This document shows, piece by piece, positions 26,230-35,035 of a stretch of DNA of 64,000 nt. The number at the start of each line of letters is the position of its first letter. Position 1 is the stretch's first letter. The position numbers were made by a program, and so were the translations under genes. This DNA comes from an uncultured Bacillota bacterium (GTDB lineage: Bacteria > Bacillota > Clostridia > Christensenellales > UBA1242). A model generated the notes under the pieces. The model was not told the DNA's origin and ran no database searches. It saw only the letters and a list, made by a program, of their open reading frames with translations. The stretch is from positions 1-64,000 of the forward strand of contig UQVQ01000004.1 of the NCBI GenBank assembly GCA_900544595.1, read 5' to 3'.

Positions 26230-26964
26230 ATGGAACTTAATTCAAATGAAAGAATTGACGACCTTCAATTTGCCTCTTTAAAAATCATTCAAGATAAATC
26301 GAAATATTGTTTCACGAGCGACGCCGCAATTTTGGCAAATTTTGTTAAGTCAAAGAAAACCGAAACGGTTTGTGAAATTGGAACGGGAACTGGAGTTATT
26401 TCAATTCTTCTTTCGAAAAAACAAAATCCCAAAAAAATTGTTGCTTTTGAAATTCAAGAAAGCGCGGCAAATCTTGCAAAGCGAAATGTTGAGCTTAACA
26501 ACCTGGAAAATCAAATTGAAATTATTAACGCACCAATTCAAGATTATTTAAAGTTTGTTAGGAGAGAAAGTTTTGATGTTGTTGCAACAAATCCTCCATA
26601 CACCAAACTGAGCAAAAGCGGCCTTGTTTCTAAATGTGAAGAAGAAGCAATTTCAAAACACGAGGTTTGTTTAACTTTAAGCGAGCTTATTTCTTGCAGC
26701 ACAAAGCTTTTAAAATTTGGCGGCAGGTTTTATGTTGTTTACGATGCAAAGCGAACCGCAGAATTGATTTACAAACTTAAACAAAACAACCTTGAGCCAA
26801 AGAAAATGTTTTTCACGGCGGCAAGCGAAAACTCAAACCCCATTCTTGTTTTAATTGAAGCCGTTAAAGGGGGAAAAGAGGGAATTTGCATCCTTCCAAC
26901 TCTTATAACAAACGATAAAGACGGCAATTATCTTTTTTCAATTCAAAAATTATATAATCCATAA
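26230..26964 (+). CDS. trmN6: tRNA1(Val) A37 N6-methyltransferase-type enzyme (TrmN6/YabB)
   Basis: This 244-residue class I SAM-dependent methyltransferase has the SAM motif EIGTGTGVISI (about 49-59), an acidic strand end AFEIQ and the catalytic NPPY (about 122-125) of N6-adenine enzymes. The family methylates A37 of a tRNA; YabB sits next to ricT-rsmI in B. subtilis as it does here. It begins six bases after ricT. Confidence 0.9.
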   Translation: MELNSNERIDDLQFASLKIIQDKSKYCFTSDAAILANFVKSKKTETVCEIGTGTGVISILLSKKQNPKKIVAFEIQESAANLAKRNVELNNLENQIEIINAPIQDYLKFVRRESFDVVATNPPYTKLSKSGLVSKCEEEAISKHEVCLTLSELISCSTKLLKFGGRFYVVYDAKRTAELIYKLKQNNLEPKKMFFTAASENSNPILVLIEAVKGGKEGICILPTLITNDKDGNYLFSIQKLYNP

Positions 26965-26971
26965 ATCGCTA

Positions 26972-27000
26972 TTGACATTTGTATTTTTCTGTCATATTAT
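26972..27000 (+). promoter_or_regulatory. promoter (TTGACA-N17-TATTAT)
   Basis: -35 TTGACA (26972-26977), -10 TATTAT (26995-27000), spacing 17, 16 bases before the hypothetical gene at 27017. Confidence 0.65.
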
Positions 27001-27016
27001 ACTTTCGGAGAAAAAC

Positions 27017-27457
27017 ATGGACGATAATTCTTTATATGTTAAGAGCAGCAATGGAGTTTGCCTTAAGCTTGACTGTTTAAAGCCAGGCTACATTTTTGAG
27101 AATGAAAAAGACCTTAGCGAAAAAATTCGAAATCAAACTCTTTCGCCAAACAGCAAGGACGTTATTGAATTTATTGAGGAATATAAAAAGATTGCAAAAG
27201 CTTTTTGGCTTAAGACAGGAGATTCAATTAGCAAGGAAAACTACGAAAAGATTGTTCTTTCCTTTAAAAATGTTATTAACGCTGCCCACCAAACTTGCAA
27301 CGTTTTCAGTTCAAAAAACTATAACAAATATAGCGACTTTGTTAAATGTTATGTTAAAATGTCGGAAGAGGTTTCAAACGCAAAGGCTCTTTACGACTCA
27401 AACAGAATTCAAAAAGAACTTCGTGAAGGCAAGTTTTCAAAAGAACAAACAAAATAA
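27017..27457 (+). CDS. hypothetical protein between trmN6 and rsmI
   Basis: This 146-residue soluble, charged, mostly helical protein has two cysteines in the short N-terminal segment GVCLKLDCLKPGY, then long amphipathic helices and no signal peptide. I do not recognise the family. It occupies the place that the GIY-YIG protein YazA has in B. subtilis but has no GIY-YIG motif. RBS CGGAG, its own promoter upstream and a terminator downstream make it an independent unit inside a conserved operon. Confidence 0.7.
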   Translation: MDDNSLYVKSSNGVCLKLDCLKPGYIFENEKDLSEKIRNQTLSPNSKDVIEFIEEYKKIAKAFWLKTGDSISKENYEKIVLSFKNVINAAHQTCNVFSSKNYNKYSDFVKCYVKMSEEVSNAKALYDSNRIQKELREGKFSKEQTK

Positions 27458-27469
27458 ATTTTTGTTTTG

Positions 27470-27497
27470 TTGACAAAAAAATCCTAATCCTTATAAT
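27470..27497 (+). promoter_or_regulatory. promoter (TTGACA-N16-TATAAT) of rsmI, embedded in a terminator
   Basis: -35 TTGACA (27470-27475), -10 TATAAT (27492-27497). The -10 lies in the left arm of the terminator hairpin at 27486-27518. Confidence 0.7.
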
Positions 27498-27518
27498 TTG
27501 AGTTATAAGGATTTTTTT
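27486..27518 (+). terminator. terminator hairpin that also contains the rsmI RBS
   Basis: Left arm AATCCTTATAA (27486-27496), loop of 6, right arm TTATAAGGATT (27503-27513), then T-run to 27518 and the rsmI ATG at 27519. The right arm holds AAGGA (27507-27511), the only ribosome binding site for rsmI. Confidence 0.8.
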
Positions 27519-28322
27519 ATGATATATTTTGTTGCAACGCCAATTGGAAATTTAAACGACATCTCGCTTCGCGCTCTTGAAACATTGAAAAATGTTCAAG
27601 TTATCGCTTGCGAGGACACTCGAACTTCAAAAGTTTTGCTTGATAAATTTGAAATTAAAAACAAACTTCTCATTTCCTATCACAAATTTAACGAGCAAGA
27701 GAGTTCGCAAAACATAATTAAACTTGCAAGCGAAGGAAAAGACATTGCCATTATTTCCGACGCAGGAATGCCTGGGATTTCCGACCCTGGAAACATTTTG
27801 ACAAAAAAACTTGTTGAAGCCAAAATTGATTTCACGGTTATTCCCGGGGCAAGCGCTCTAACAACTGCTCTTGTTTTAAGCGGATTTGATTCAAGAAACT
27901 TTTTCTTTGCAGGTTTTTTGCCAGAGAAAAAAGTTGAGAAAGATAAATTGCTCTCTCAAATTTCAACCCTTTCTTCAACTTTAATTTTCTATGTTTCTTC
28001 CCACAACATTAAAAAAGACATTCAATATCTATTCGAACAACTTGGAAACAGAAAAGCCTGTTTGGTTAAAGAACTCACAAAAGTTTTTGAAACAAAATAT
28101 TATTTTTCACTTTTGTCCTTGCCAGAAATTGACGAGCGAGGCGAATTTGTTTTGATTGTTGAAGGCAACAACGAAAGTTTAGATTTTGATTCCATGACCA
28201 TTCAAGAGCACGTTCTGTTTTATGTTAATCTTGGCTTCTCAAAAAACGATGCAATAAAAAAGGTTGCAAAAGAGCGCGGCAAAAGCAAAAATGAAATTTA
28301 CATGCAAGTTTTAAACATTTAA
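27519..28322 (+). CDS. rsmI: 16S rRNA (cytidine1402-2'-O)-methyltransferase
   Basis: This 267-residue SAM-dependent enzyme of the tetrapyrrole-methylase fold modifies C1402 in the decoding centre. Motifs are VATPIGNLNDISLRAL (about 5-20), CEDTRTS and SDAGMPGISDPG. The start is set by the position of VATPIGN and by AAGGA seven bases upstream, inside a hairpin. It opens a run with murB, php, whiA and dnaE, although several of these also have their own promoters. Confidence 0.95.
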   Translation: MIYFVATPIGNLNDISLRALETLKNVQVIACEDTRTSKVLLDKFEIKNKLLISYHKFNEQESSQNIIKLASEGKDIAIISDAGMPGISDPGNILTKKLVEAKIDFTVIPGASALTTALVLSGFDSRNFFFAGFLPEKKVEKDKLLSQISTLSSTLIFYVSSHNIKKDIQYLFEQLGNRKACLVKELTKVFETKYYFSLLSLPEIDERGEFVLIVEGNNESLDFDSMTIQEHVLFYVNLGFSKNDAIKKVAKERGKSKNEIYMQVLNI

Positions 28323-28348
28323 CAATCGGTTCAAAAAAAACATATAAG
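28319..28348 (+). promoter_or_regulatory. putative leaderless promoter (TTAACA-N18-TATAAG) of murB
   Basis: -35 TTAACA (28319-28324) overlaps the rsmI stop codon; -10 TATAAG (28343-28348); five bases to the ATG at 28354; no ribosome binding site. Confidence 0.4.
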
Positions 28349-28353
28349 TTATT

Positions 28354-29373
28354 ATGAGATACAAGCAATTTTTAAAACAACTTCCAAAAAAAGACGGAGT
28401 TGTTTTTTTTAATGAACCCCTTTCTTCCCACTGCTCTTTTAAAATTGGCGGAACGGCAAAATATTTTGTTGCGACCCATAACACGCAAACCTTGCTTCAA
28501 CTTTTCTCGAAAACAAAAAAAATTTTTGTCCTTGGGCTTGGAACAAACACTCTTTTTGCAAATAAGTTTTTTCGAGGAACAATTGTTAAACTTGGCGGCA
28601 ACTTTCTTAAAACGCGATGCAAAAATAACACAATTATTGCCGGGGCGGGATTAAGCCTTTTCTCGCTTGCAAAAATACTTCGCGAAAAGGAACTTGGCGG
28701 GCTTGAATTTGCTTTTGGAATTCCGGGAACGGTTGGCGGCGCGGTTTTAATGAACGCGGGGGCTTTTGGAAACGAAATTGGGAATTATGTTGAAAAAGTT
28801 AAAATTTTCAACGGAAAAAGCGTTTTTTGGACAAAAAACTTCAATTTTTCCTATCGAAGCAGTTCATTTAAACAAAACAAACAAATCATTCTTGCGGTTA
28901 AATTTAAACTCGAAAAACTCCCAAGCGAGAAAATTTTTGCTTTACAAAAAGAATATATGAGCCGACGAAGAAACTCCCAGCCATATGGCGAGGCTTCGGC
29001 AGGAAGTGTTTTTAAGAGAATAATTAAACAAGGTGAAATTCTTTATCCCGCAAAAATGATTGACAACTTAGGGTTAAAAGGTGTTAAAATAGGAGATGCA
29101 AAGATAAGCGAGAAGCACGCAGGTTTTATTGTTAACACAAACGACGCAAAATTTAATGATGTTTATAAATTAATTAAACAAATTAAAAGAATTGTTAAAA
29201 AAGAAACCGGCGAATCGCTTGAAGAGGAAATTGTTTTTTTTAGAGGAAAGCGAAATGATTATTTTAGGAGATTACCACACTCACACAATCTATTCCAGCG
29301 GAAAACACAACTCAAAACATGCAAAGGGAACAATTTACGAAAACGCTCTTGCCGCAAAGCAAAAAGGGCTTAA
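28354..29373 (+). CDS. murB: UDP-N-acetylenolpyruvoylglucosamine reductase (C-terminus probably frameshifted)
   Basis: This FAD enzyme makes UDP-MurNAc for peptidoglycan. It shows the FAD-binding GLGTNTLF, GIPGTVGGAVLMNAGAFG, SYRSSSF and the active-site stretch GEASAGSVFKR. Up to EEEIVFF (about residue 296) it is a normal MurB. The frame then runs on for 43 basic residues into the next gene, overlapping it by 119 bases. The break is at an eight-T run (29234-29241): one more T would give a TAG stop right after VFF and a 296-residue protein, close to the B. subtilis length of 303. An indel or sequencing error is likely. Confidence 0.93.
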   Translation: MRYKQFLKQLPKKDGVVFFNEPLSSHCSFKIGGTAKYFVATHNTQTLLQLFSKTKKIFVLGLGTNTLFANKFFRGTIVKLGGNFLKTRCKNNTIIAGAGLSLFSLAKILREKELGGLEFAFGIPGTVGGAVLMNAGAFGNEIGNYVEKVKIFNGKSVFWTKNFNFSYRSSSFKQNKQIILAVKFKLEKLPSEKIFALQKEYMSRRRNSQPYGEASAGSVFKRIIKQGEILYPAKMIDNLGLKGVKIGDAKISEKHAGFIVNTNDAKFNDVYKLIKQIKRIVKKETGESLEEEIVFFRGKRNDYFRRLPHSHNLFQRKTQLKTCKGNNLRKRSCRKAKRA

Positions 29374-30010
29374 AGAAATTGGAATAACGGAGCATGGGCT
29401 TTCTCACAAACTTTATGGGCTTCAAAAAAAACATATCGCAAAAATGCGAAGCGAAATTGAACAAGCAAAGCAAGAACTTGGAATTAACATTCTTCTTGGA
29501 ATTGAAGCAAACATCGTTTCATCGAACGGCGACATAGATTTAACCCAAGAAGAAATTGAGCTTTTCGATTATGTTATTGTTGGTTTCCATTCTTTTGCAA
29601 AACCAAAATCTTTTTCGCAATTGTTTAAGTTTTTCATTCCTAACATTTTAGGATTCAAACGCAAGAAAGACATTAAGCGAAACACGCGGGCTTTGAAACT
29701 TGCAATGGAAAACAACAAAATTAACATTATTTCCCACCCAGCAGTTAACTTTCCAATTGATTTCAATGAAATTTGCAAAGTTGCAAACAAAACAAAAACT
29801 TTGCTTGAACTTAACGGCAAACGAATTGCATACTCCAAAAACGACATTGAAACGATTGTTAAAAATCAAACAAAACTTATTGTTAATTCCGATGCGCACT
29901 CTTCTTCCGCAGTTGGCGAAGTTAACTACCCAATTAACTTTGCATTTAAAAATGGAATTCCTTTGGAGCTTATTGTCAACATAAACGCTCTTCCAAATTT
30001 TAAAAAGTGA
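29255..30010 (+). CDS. PHP-domain metal-dependent phosphoesterase
   Basis: This 251-residue PHP-family protein of the YcdX/HisK-like group has metal ligands in DYHTHTIYS (about 6-14), ITEHG, IVGFHSF and SDAHSSS. Such proteins hydrolyse phosphate esters; the substrate is unknown. In many Clostridia a PHP gene sits between murB and whiA, as it does here. The RBS AGAGGA precedes the ATG at 29255; upstream in-frame codons lie inside murB. Confidence 0.88.
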   Translation: MIILGDYHTHTIYSSGKHNSKHAKGTIYENALAAKQKGLKEIGITEHGLSHKLYGLQKKHIAKMRSEIEQAKQELGINILLGIEANIVSSNGDIDLTQEEIELFDYVIVGFHSFAKPKSFSQLFKFFIPNILGFKRKKDIKRNTRALKLAMENNKINIISHPAVNFPIDFNEICKVANKTKTLLELNGKRIAYSKNDIETIVKNQTKLIVNSDAHSSSAVGEVNYPINFAFKNGIPLELIVNINALPNFKK

Positions 30011-30023
30011 GATTAAAACAAAA

Positions 30024-30974
30024 ATGGAATCCTTTTCAAAAACTTCAAAACTCGAACTAATTTCCCAAGACACTCCCCTTTTGCCTTCTTTTTTCTTTGG
30101 GCTTTTTTTGGCATCGGGAAGTTATAATGAATTTGGAGAAATTGAAATTTCAACAGATATTAAAGAAATTTTTGAGTATCTTCATAAAAATCTTAAAAAA
30201 ACAATAAAAAAATATGAAATTAACTCCAATTTTGACGAAATTTTGGAAGAAAAAGAAAATTTTGTTATTAACGGAAAAACTTTTTATAAAATAACTTTTA
30301 AAAACAATATTCTTGAAAAAGTTTTTAATCTTCTTAATATCAATCAAGAAGATACAATTGAAGAAAACATTTTGAAAGCAACAAAAACTGTTGATAACAT
30401 TAAAAACTTTACAAAAGGAATGTTCATTGGTTGCGCAACTTCAAGCATTAAGATAAGCGAAAAGGCAAATGAAAAAACATCAAGCGGCTACCATCTTGAA
30501 TTTTCTTCAAAAAGTCTTCCTCTTCTTCGAGAGTTTTCCCACGTTCTTGCACAATTCGATATTTCCCCAAAACTCATAACCCGAAAAAACATTTTTGTTT
30601 TATATCTTAAAGATGCGGAACAAGTTTGCAACTTGCTTGCTCTTGTTGGAGCAAACAACTCGGTTTTAATTTTGCAAAACGAAATTGCAAAACGAGATTT
30701 TCGAAATAAAATTAACCGCCAAACGAATTGTCTTAGCGGAAACATTTCAAAAACAGTTGATGCAAGTTTGAAACAACTTGAAGCGATTAAAAAAATTGAC
30801 AACAAAATTGGGCTTGACAAACTCCCTCCAGATTTGGAAGAAGTTGCTCTTCTTCGCCTTGCAAATCCAGAAGAACCGCTTAATGTTTTATTGCAACTTT
30901 CAAACATAAAACTTACAAAAAGCGGGCTTAACCACAGATTTAGAAAATTAATTTCAATGGCTGAAAAATTGTGA
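30024..30974 (+). CDS. whiA: WhiA, DNA-binding cell division/sporulation regulator
   Basis: This 316-residue protein fuses a LAGLIDADG-like homing-endonuclease fold (N-terminal two thirds, beginning near FFGLFLASGSYNE) to a C-terminal helix-turn-helix. The characteristic NRQTNCLSGNISKTVDAS linker (about 236-253) and LRLANPEEPLNVLL..LTKSGLNHRFRKL are visible. In Gram-positive bacteria WhiA influences Z-ring formation and chromosome segregation, and in Streptomyces sporulation. RapZ and YvcK, which usually precede whiA, are absent here. It starts 13 bases after the PHP gene. Confidence 0.95.
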   Translation: MESFSKTSKLELISQDTPLLPSFFFGLFLASGSYNEFGEIEISTDIKEIFEYLHKNLKKTIKKYEINSNFDEILEEKENFVINGKTFYKITFKNNILEKVFNLLNINQEDTIEENILKATKTVDNIKNFTKGMFIGCATSSIKISEKANEKTSSGYHLEFSSKSLPLLREFSHVLAQFDISPKLITRKNIFVLYLKDAEQVCNLLALVGANNSVLILQNEIAKRDFRNKINRQTNCLSGNISKTVDASLKQLEAIKKIDNKIGLDKLPPDLEEVALLRLANPEEPLNVLLQLSNIKLTKSGLNHRFRKLISMAEKL

Positions 30975-30981
30975 TTTCACT

Positions 30982-31009
30982 TTGAAAATAATTTCAAAAA
31001 GTGTAAACT
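30982..31009 (+). promoter_or_regulatory. putative leaderless promoter (TTGAAA-N16-TAAACT) of dnaE
   Basis: -35 TTGAAA (30982-30987), -10 TAAACT (31004-31009), six bases to the ATG at 31016; no proper ribosome binding site. The -10 is a weak match. Confidence 0.35.
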
Positions 31010-31015
31010 TAGGTT

Positions 31016-34000
31016 ATGGAAAAATTTGTTCATCTTCACAACCACACGGAATATAGTTTGCTCGACGGAGCTGCACGAATTAAAAAACTTGTTGAAATAA
31101 CAAAGGAGCGCGGTTGGGACGCGGTTGCAATAACCGACCACGGAAATATGTATGGCGCTCTTCAATTCTACACAACTTGCCTTTCCAACGGAATTAAGCC
31201 AATTATTGGAACAGAATTTTATGTTTGCGAGGATCTTGAAAATAAAGTTTCAAAGCAAAAAGTTTACCACCAAATATTGCTTGCAAAAAATGATGTTGGC
31301 TATAAAAATCTTTTGAAACTTAACTCAATTGCTTTTAAATATGGCTATTATTATAAACCAAGAATCGACTTTAAAACTCTTGAAAAACATCACGAGGGTT
31401 TAATTTGTTTAAGCGCGTGTTTGGCGGGCAAAATTCCGCAAGACATTCTTGCTGGGCAATTTGAACAAGCCGAAAAAGACGCACTTTGGTTTAAAAATCT
31501 CTTTGGCGAAGATTTCTATTTGGAAGTTCAAAATCATGGCATTCCAGAACAAAAAGAGGTTAACAACTTTCTTCGAACTCTTTCAAACAAACACAACATT
31601 AAACTTGTTGCAACAAACGATTGCCACTATCTTTATAAGGAAGATGCAGAAATGCAAGATGTTTTAATGTGCGTTCAAATGGGCAAGAAAATTGACGACC
31701 CCGATCGCCTTAAATTCGACACCGATGAGTTCTATTATAAAACCTATGAAGAAATGAAAGAAGCGCTGGTTGGATTTGAAGATGCTCTTGAAACTCCTCT
31801 TGAAATTGCTGCAAAATGTGATGTTACAATTCGCTCGAAAGCACACGGCGACATTCCAGGAATCGACCCAAAATATGTTATGCCAGCAAGCGAAAACTAC
31901 ATTCCTGCATACACGCCAGAAAACGGAATGACTTGCTATGAGTTTCTTCGCCACCTAACTTTTGAGGGATTGAAAAGGAAATATAAAGAAGTTACGCCTG
32001 AAATTCTTAAAAGAGCGGAAACTGAACTTGAAATCATAAACTCACAAGGATTTGTTGAATATTTCCTTATCGTTTGGGATTATATTAACTATGCAAGAAA
32101 CAACGGAATTCCTGTTGGCCCTGGACGTGGCTCGGGAGCAGGAAGTATTGTTGCATATGCAAGCGGAATTACGCTTGTTGACCCATTGAAATATGACCTT
32201 ATTTTCGAAAGATTCATCCACAAAGAACGTGTTTCAATGCCCGATTTCGACGTTGACTTTGATTACGACCGTCGCGGCGAAGTTATTGAATATGTTAAAA
32301 GAAAATATGGCGAAGACCATGTTGCTTTGATTGCAACTTTTGGAACAATGGCGGCAAAGAACGCAATTCGCGATGTTGCAAGAACACTTAACGTTCCATA
32401 TTCCGAAGCCGATAAAATTTCAAAACTGATTCCAAACAAACTTCCCGACGGAATTAAAAAACCTCCCGTTTTGAAATATTATTTTGGAACAACGGGAAAG
32501 GAAGAAAACAATAAATATATAATTCCAGAACTTCGTGAATTATACGAAAGCGATCCAACGGTTAAGAAAGTTTGCGACCTTGCAATAAAACTTGAAGGAA
32601 CACCTCGAAATGTTTCAACCCACGCTTGCGGAACTTTAATTGCTCCAAAACCAGTTGACACTTTTGTTCCTCTTTCTCGAAGCGGCGAAGATATTTCAAC
32701 ACAATATAATATGGTTGAACTTGAACAACTTGGACTTCTTAAAATGGATTTCCTTGGCCTTCGAACTTTAACCGACATCGACAAAGCTTTGAAATATGTT
32801 AAAGAGGACAAGGGAATTGACATAGATTTCTATGCAATGGATTACGACGATAAAAATGTTTATAATTTAATTTCCTCGGGCAACACCGATGCAATTTTCC
32901 AACTTGAAAGTGATGGTATGAAAAAGTTTATGAAAGACCTTCAACCAGACTGTCTTGAAGATATTATTGCTGGCGTTTCGCTCTATCGTCCAGGGCCAAT
33001 GGATTCAATTCCAAGATACATTAAAAATAAACAAAACCCCGACAAAATTGAATATGCCCACCCCTGCTTAGAGCCAATTTTGAATGTGACATATGGCTGC
33101 ATTGTTTATCAAGAGCAAGTTATGAAAATCTTCCAAGTTATGGGCGGATATAACATGGGACAAGCCGATAACGTTCGAAGAATTATGGGCAAAAAGAAAG
33201 TTGAGAAGATGCCTGCTGAAAAGAAAAAATTTATTGAAGGTTGGGTTGATCCAACTGGGCGTGGTTCAATTCCAGGGGCGTTAAAACTTGGAATAAGCAG
33301 AGAGGTTGCCGAACAAGTTTTCTCGGAAATGGAATCCTTTGCTCAATATGCGTTTAACAAATCCCACGCGGCTGCTTATGCATATCTTTCCTATCAAACC
33401 GCCTATTTAAAATGCTATCACGAAATTGAATTCCTTTGCGCAGTTTTGAATAACAGGATAACAAACGCCGACGAAATTAAAAAATATGTTACCTATGTTA
33501 AACAAGAAGGATTTAAAGTTCTTCCCCCAGATGTTAACAAAAGTAAAACATATTTCTCAGTTGAGGACGGGAATTTACGTTTTGGTCTTGCCGCAATTAA
33601 AAATGTTGGGATTTCCGTTATAGACAGCATAATTGAAGAACGAACAAACAATGGGCCTTTTAAGGACTTTATGGATTTCGTTAAACGAATTGATCCACAA
33701 GCACGAAACAAACGTTGTTTGGAAAGTATGATTTTGGCGGGTGTTTTCGATAGTTTTGGAGTTCATCGCTCCCAACTTATGGCGGTTTATGAAACAGCGG
33801 TAAGTCGTGTTAACAACGAAGCTAAGAAACAAGCAACCGGGCAATTCTCTCTTTTCGACAGTTTTCAAGAAACAGCCGTTGAAGACAACTTGGACTACCC
33901 TAACATCAAAGAATATAGCAAAGAAACGCTCCTTAAATATGAGAAAGAAGTTGTTGGAATTTATCTTTCTGGTCACCCTCTCGACGATTATGTTGAAAAG

Positions 34001-34609
34001 TTTAAAAGCTATAATTTTAATTCTGGAATGATTGAGGTTGCGGAAAAAGAAGAAGACCTTGAAAACGAAGGAGATGACGAAATTGTAAGCTACGTTGGAG
34101 ATGTTCAAAATGATATGAAAGTTGTTTGCGGAGGAATTATAACTGATGTTCGCAAAACAGTTACGAAAAACGGGAACAAGGAAATGGGCTTTGCAAAACT
34201 TGAAGATTTGCTTGGAACTGTTGATTTAACATTCTTTCCAAATGCATATCGAACTCTTAAACATCTTATTATTGAAGATTCCATGGCAACAATTAAAGGA
34301 AAACTTAATCTTCGAGAGGGTGAAAAACCAACCATTCTTGTTGATGAGATAATTCCTTGGAATAACAAATCAAAACAACAAACGGGGAAAAAAGAAGAAA
34401 AACTTTTCATTAAGTTTGACGTAACAAATGTTCCGCTTTATAACAACATAGTTAACATAATCAATTCCTATCCTGGGTCAAGCGAAGTTTATGTTCGCTG
34501 CACAGCAACAGGAAATGCATTTAAGATGAACAAAGAAGTTTCAATTTCTCAACATCTTTTAGGTGAGCTTCTTGGAATTCTTCCAGAAGATTGTGTTGTT
34601 GCAAAATAA
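31016..34609 (+). CDS. dnaE: DNA polymerase III subunit alpha, DnaE type
   Basis: This 1197-residue C-family replicative polymerase has an N-terminal PHP domain with HNHTEYSLLDGA (about 7-18), the palm with GPGRGSGAGS and the catalytic acidic motif PDFDVDFDYDRR (about 403-414). The helix-hairpin-helix and OB-fold regions follow. In Firmicutes DnaE works beside PolC, mainly in primer extension on the lagging strand; PolC is not in the window. It follows whiA by 41 bases. A terminator follows. Confidence 0.98.
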   Translation: MEKFVHLHNHTEYSLLDGAARIKKLVEITKERGWDAVAITDHGNMYGALQFYTTCLSNGIKPIIGTEFYVCEDLENKVSKQKVYHQILLAKNDVGYKNLLKLNSIAFKYGYYYKPRIDFKTLEKHHEGLICLSACLAGKIPQDILAGQFEQAEKDALWFKNLFGEDFYLEVQNHGIPEQKEVNNFLRTLSNKHNIKLVATNDCHYLYKEDAEMQDVLMCVQMGKKIDDPDRLKFDTDEFYYKTYEEMKEALVGFEDALETPLEIAAKCDVTIRSKAHGDIPGIDPKYVMPASENYIPAYTPENGMTCYEFLRHLTFEGLKRKYKEVTPEILKRAETELEIINSQGFVEYFLIVWDYINYARNNGIPVGPGRGSGAGSIVAYASGITLVDPLKYDLIFERFIHKERVSMPDFDVDFDYDRRGEVIEYVKRKYGEDHVALIATFGTMAAKNAIRDVARTLNVPYSEADKISKLIPNKLPDGIKKPPVLKYYFGTTGKEENNKYIIPELRELYESDPTVKKVCDLAIKLEGTPRNVSTHACGTLIAPKPVDTFVPLSRSGEDISTQYNMVELEQLGLLKMDFLGLRTLTDIDKALKYVKEDKGIDIDFYAMDYDDKNVYNLISSGNTDAIFQLESDGMKKFMKDLQPDCLEDIIAGVSLYRPGPMDSIPRYIKNKQNPDKIEYAHPCLEPILNVTYGCIVYQEQVMKIFQVMGGYNMGQADNVRRIMGKKKVEKMPAEKKKFIEGWVDPTGRGSIPGALKLGISREVAEQVFSEMESFAQYAFNKSHAAAYAYLSYQTAYLKCYHEIEFLCAVLNNRITNADEIKKYVTYVKQEGFKVLPPDVNKSKTYFSVEDGNLRFGLAAIKNVGISVIDSIIEERTNNGPFKDFMDFVKRIDPQARNKRCLESMILAGVFDSFGVHRSQLMAVYETAVSRVNNEAKKQATGQFSLFDSFQETAVEDNLDYPNIKEYSKETLLKYEKEVVGIYLSGHPLDDYVEKFKSYNFNSGMIEVAEKEEDLENEGDDEIVSYVGDVQNDMKVVCGGIITDVRKTVTKNGNKEMGFAKLEDLLGTVDLTFFPNAYRTLKHLIIEDSMATIKGKLNLREGEKPTILVDEIIPWNNKSKQQTGKKEEKLFIKFDVTNVPLYNNIVNIINSYPGSSEVYVRCTATGNAFKMNKEVSISQHLLGELLGILPEDCVVAK

Positions 34610-34610
34610 T

Positions 34611-34643
34611 AAAAAAGGATTCCAATTTTGGTTTCCTTTTTTT
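34611..34643 (+). terminator. terminator of dnaE
   Basis: AAAAAAGGATTCCA / TGGTTTCCTTTTTT with one mismatch, directly after the stop. Confidence 0.8.
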
Positions 34644-34651
34644 AATAGGTT

Positions 34652-34960
34652 TCAATCGTTCGGATTTGGTTTTTGCCCCATTTTTTCGGCAAGTTCGTCT
34701 TCCTTTTCTTCAAGTTTTTTTGTGTTCAATCTGTCTTTAACAATGTTGATTTTTCCTTTTTGGCGGATTGCTGAAATAACAAGCCAAATTGCAGCAAATC
34801 CAAAAAGAATGTAAACAATTCGACTAAAAATGTTGGATTGAGTTCCAAAAAATCCTGCAATAATGTCATATTGTAACATTCCAATGCTAAGCCAATTAAC
34901 GCTTCCAAAAAGGACAATTAAAAATGAAATAAAAGTTATCATACATATATTTTTTTCCAT
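34652..34960 (-). CDS. DUF378 (YuzA-like) small membrane protein
   Basis: This 102-residue protein has two membrane helices: about 5-34 with VLFGSVNWLSIGM, the DUF378 signature, and about 44-66. A charged C-terminal tail follows (KLEEKEDELAEKMGQ). Function unknown; the family is common in Firmicutes. No ribosome binding site precedes the ATG, and an AATAAT ending six bases upstream could be the -10 of a leaderless promoter, with only a weak -35. It is divergent from the orphan gene at 35036. Confidence 0.8.
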   Translation of the reverse strand: MEKNICMITFISFLIVLFGSVNWLSIGMLQYDIIAGFFGTQSNIFSRIVYILFGFAAIWLVISAIRQKGKINIVKDRLNTKKLEEKEDELAEKMGQKPNPND

Positions 34961-34989
34961 TTTTTAATTATTATTCTTGGCACACTTTG

Positions 34990-35019
34990 TTGAAAAAGTT
35001 TGTTTCATCCTTTTATAAT
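34990..35019 (+). promoter_or_regulatory. promoter (TTGAAA-N18-TATAAT) of the 477-residue orphan
   Basis: -35 TTGAAA (34990-34995), -10 TATAAT (35014-35019), spacing 18, with RBS AAAGGAG 8-14 bases downstream. Confidence 0.6.
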
Positions 35020-35035
35020 TTCGTTTAAAGGAGTT

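Noticed and set aside
26972..27016. N-terminal extension of the gene at 27017
   Set aside because: These codons coincide with the TTGACA/TATTAT promoter; the RBS CGGAG supports the ATG at 27017.
33575..34108. 177-residue open frame antisense to dnaE
   Set aside because: Shadow of dnaE; no start signals or homology visible.
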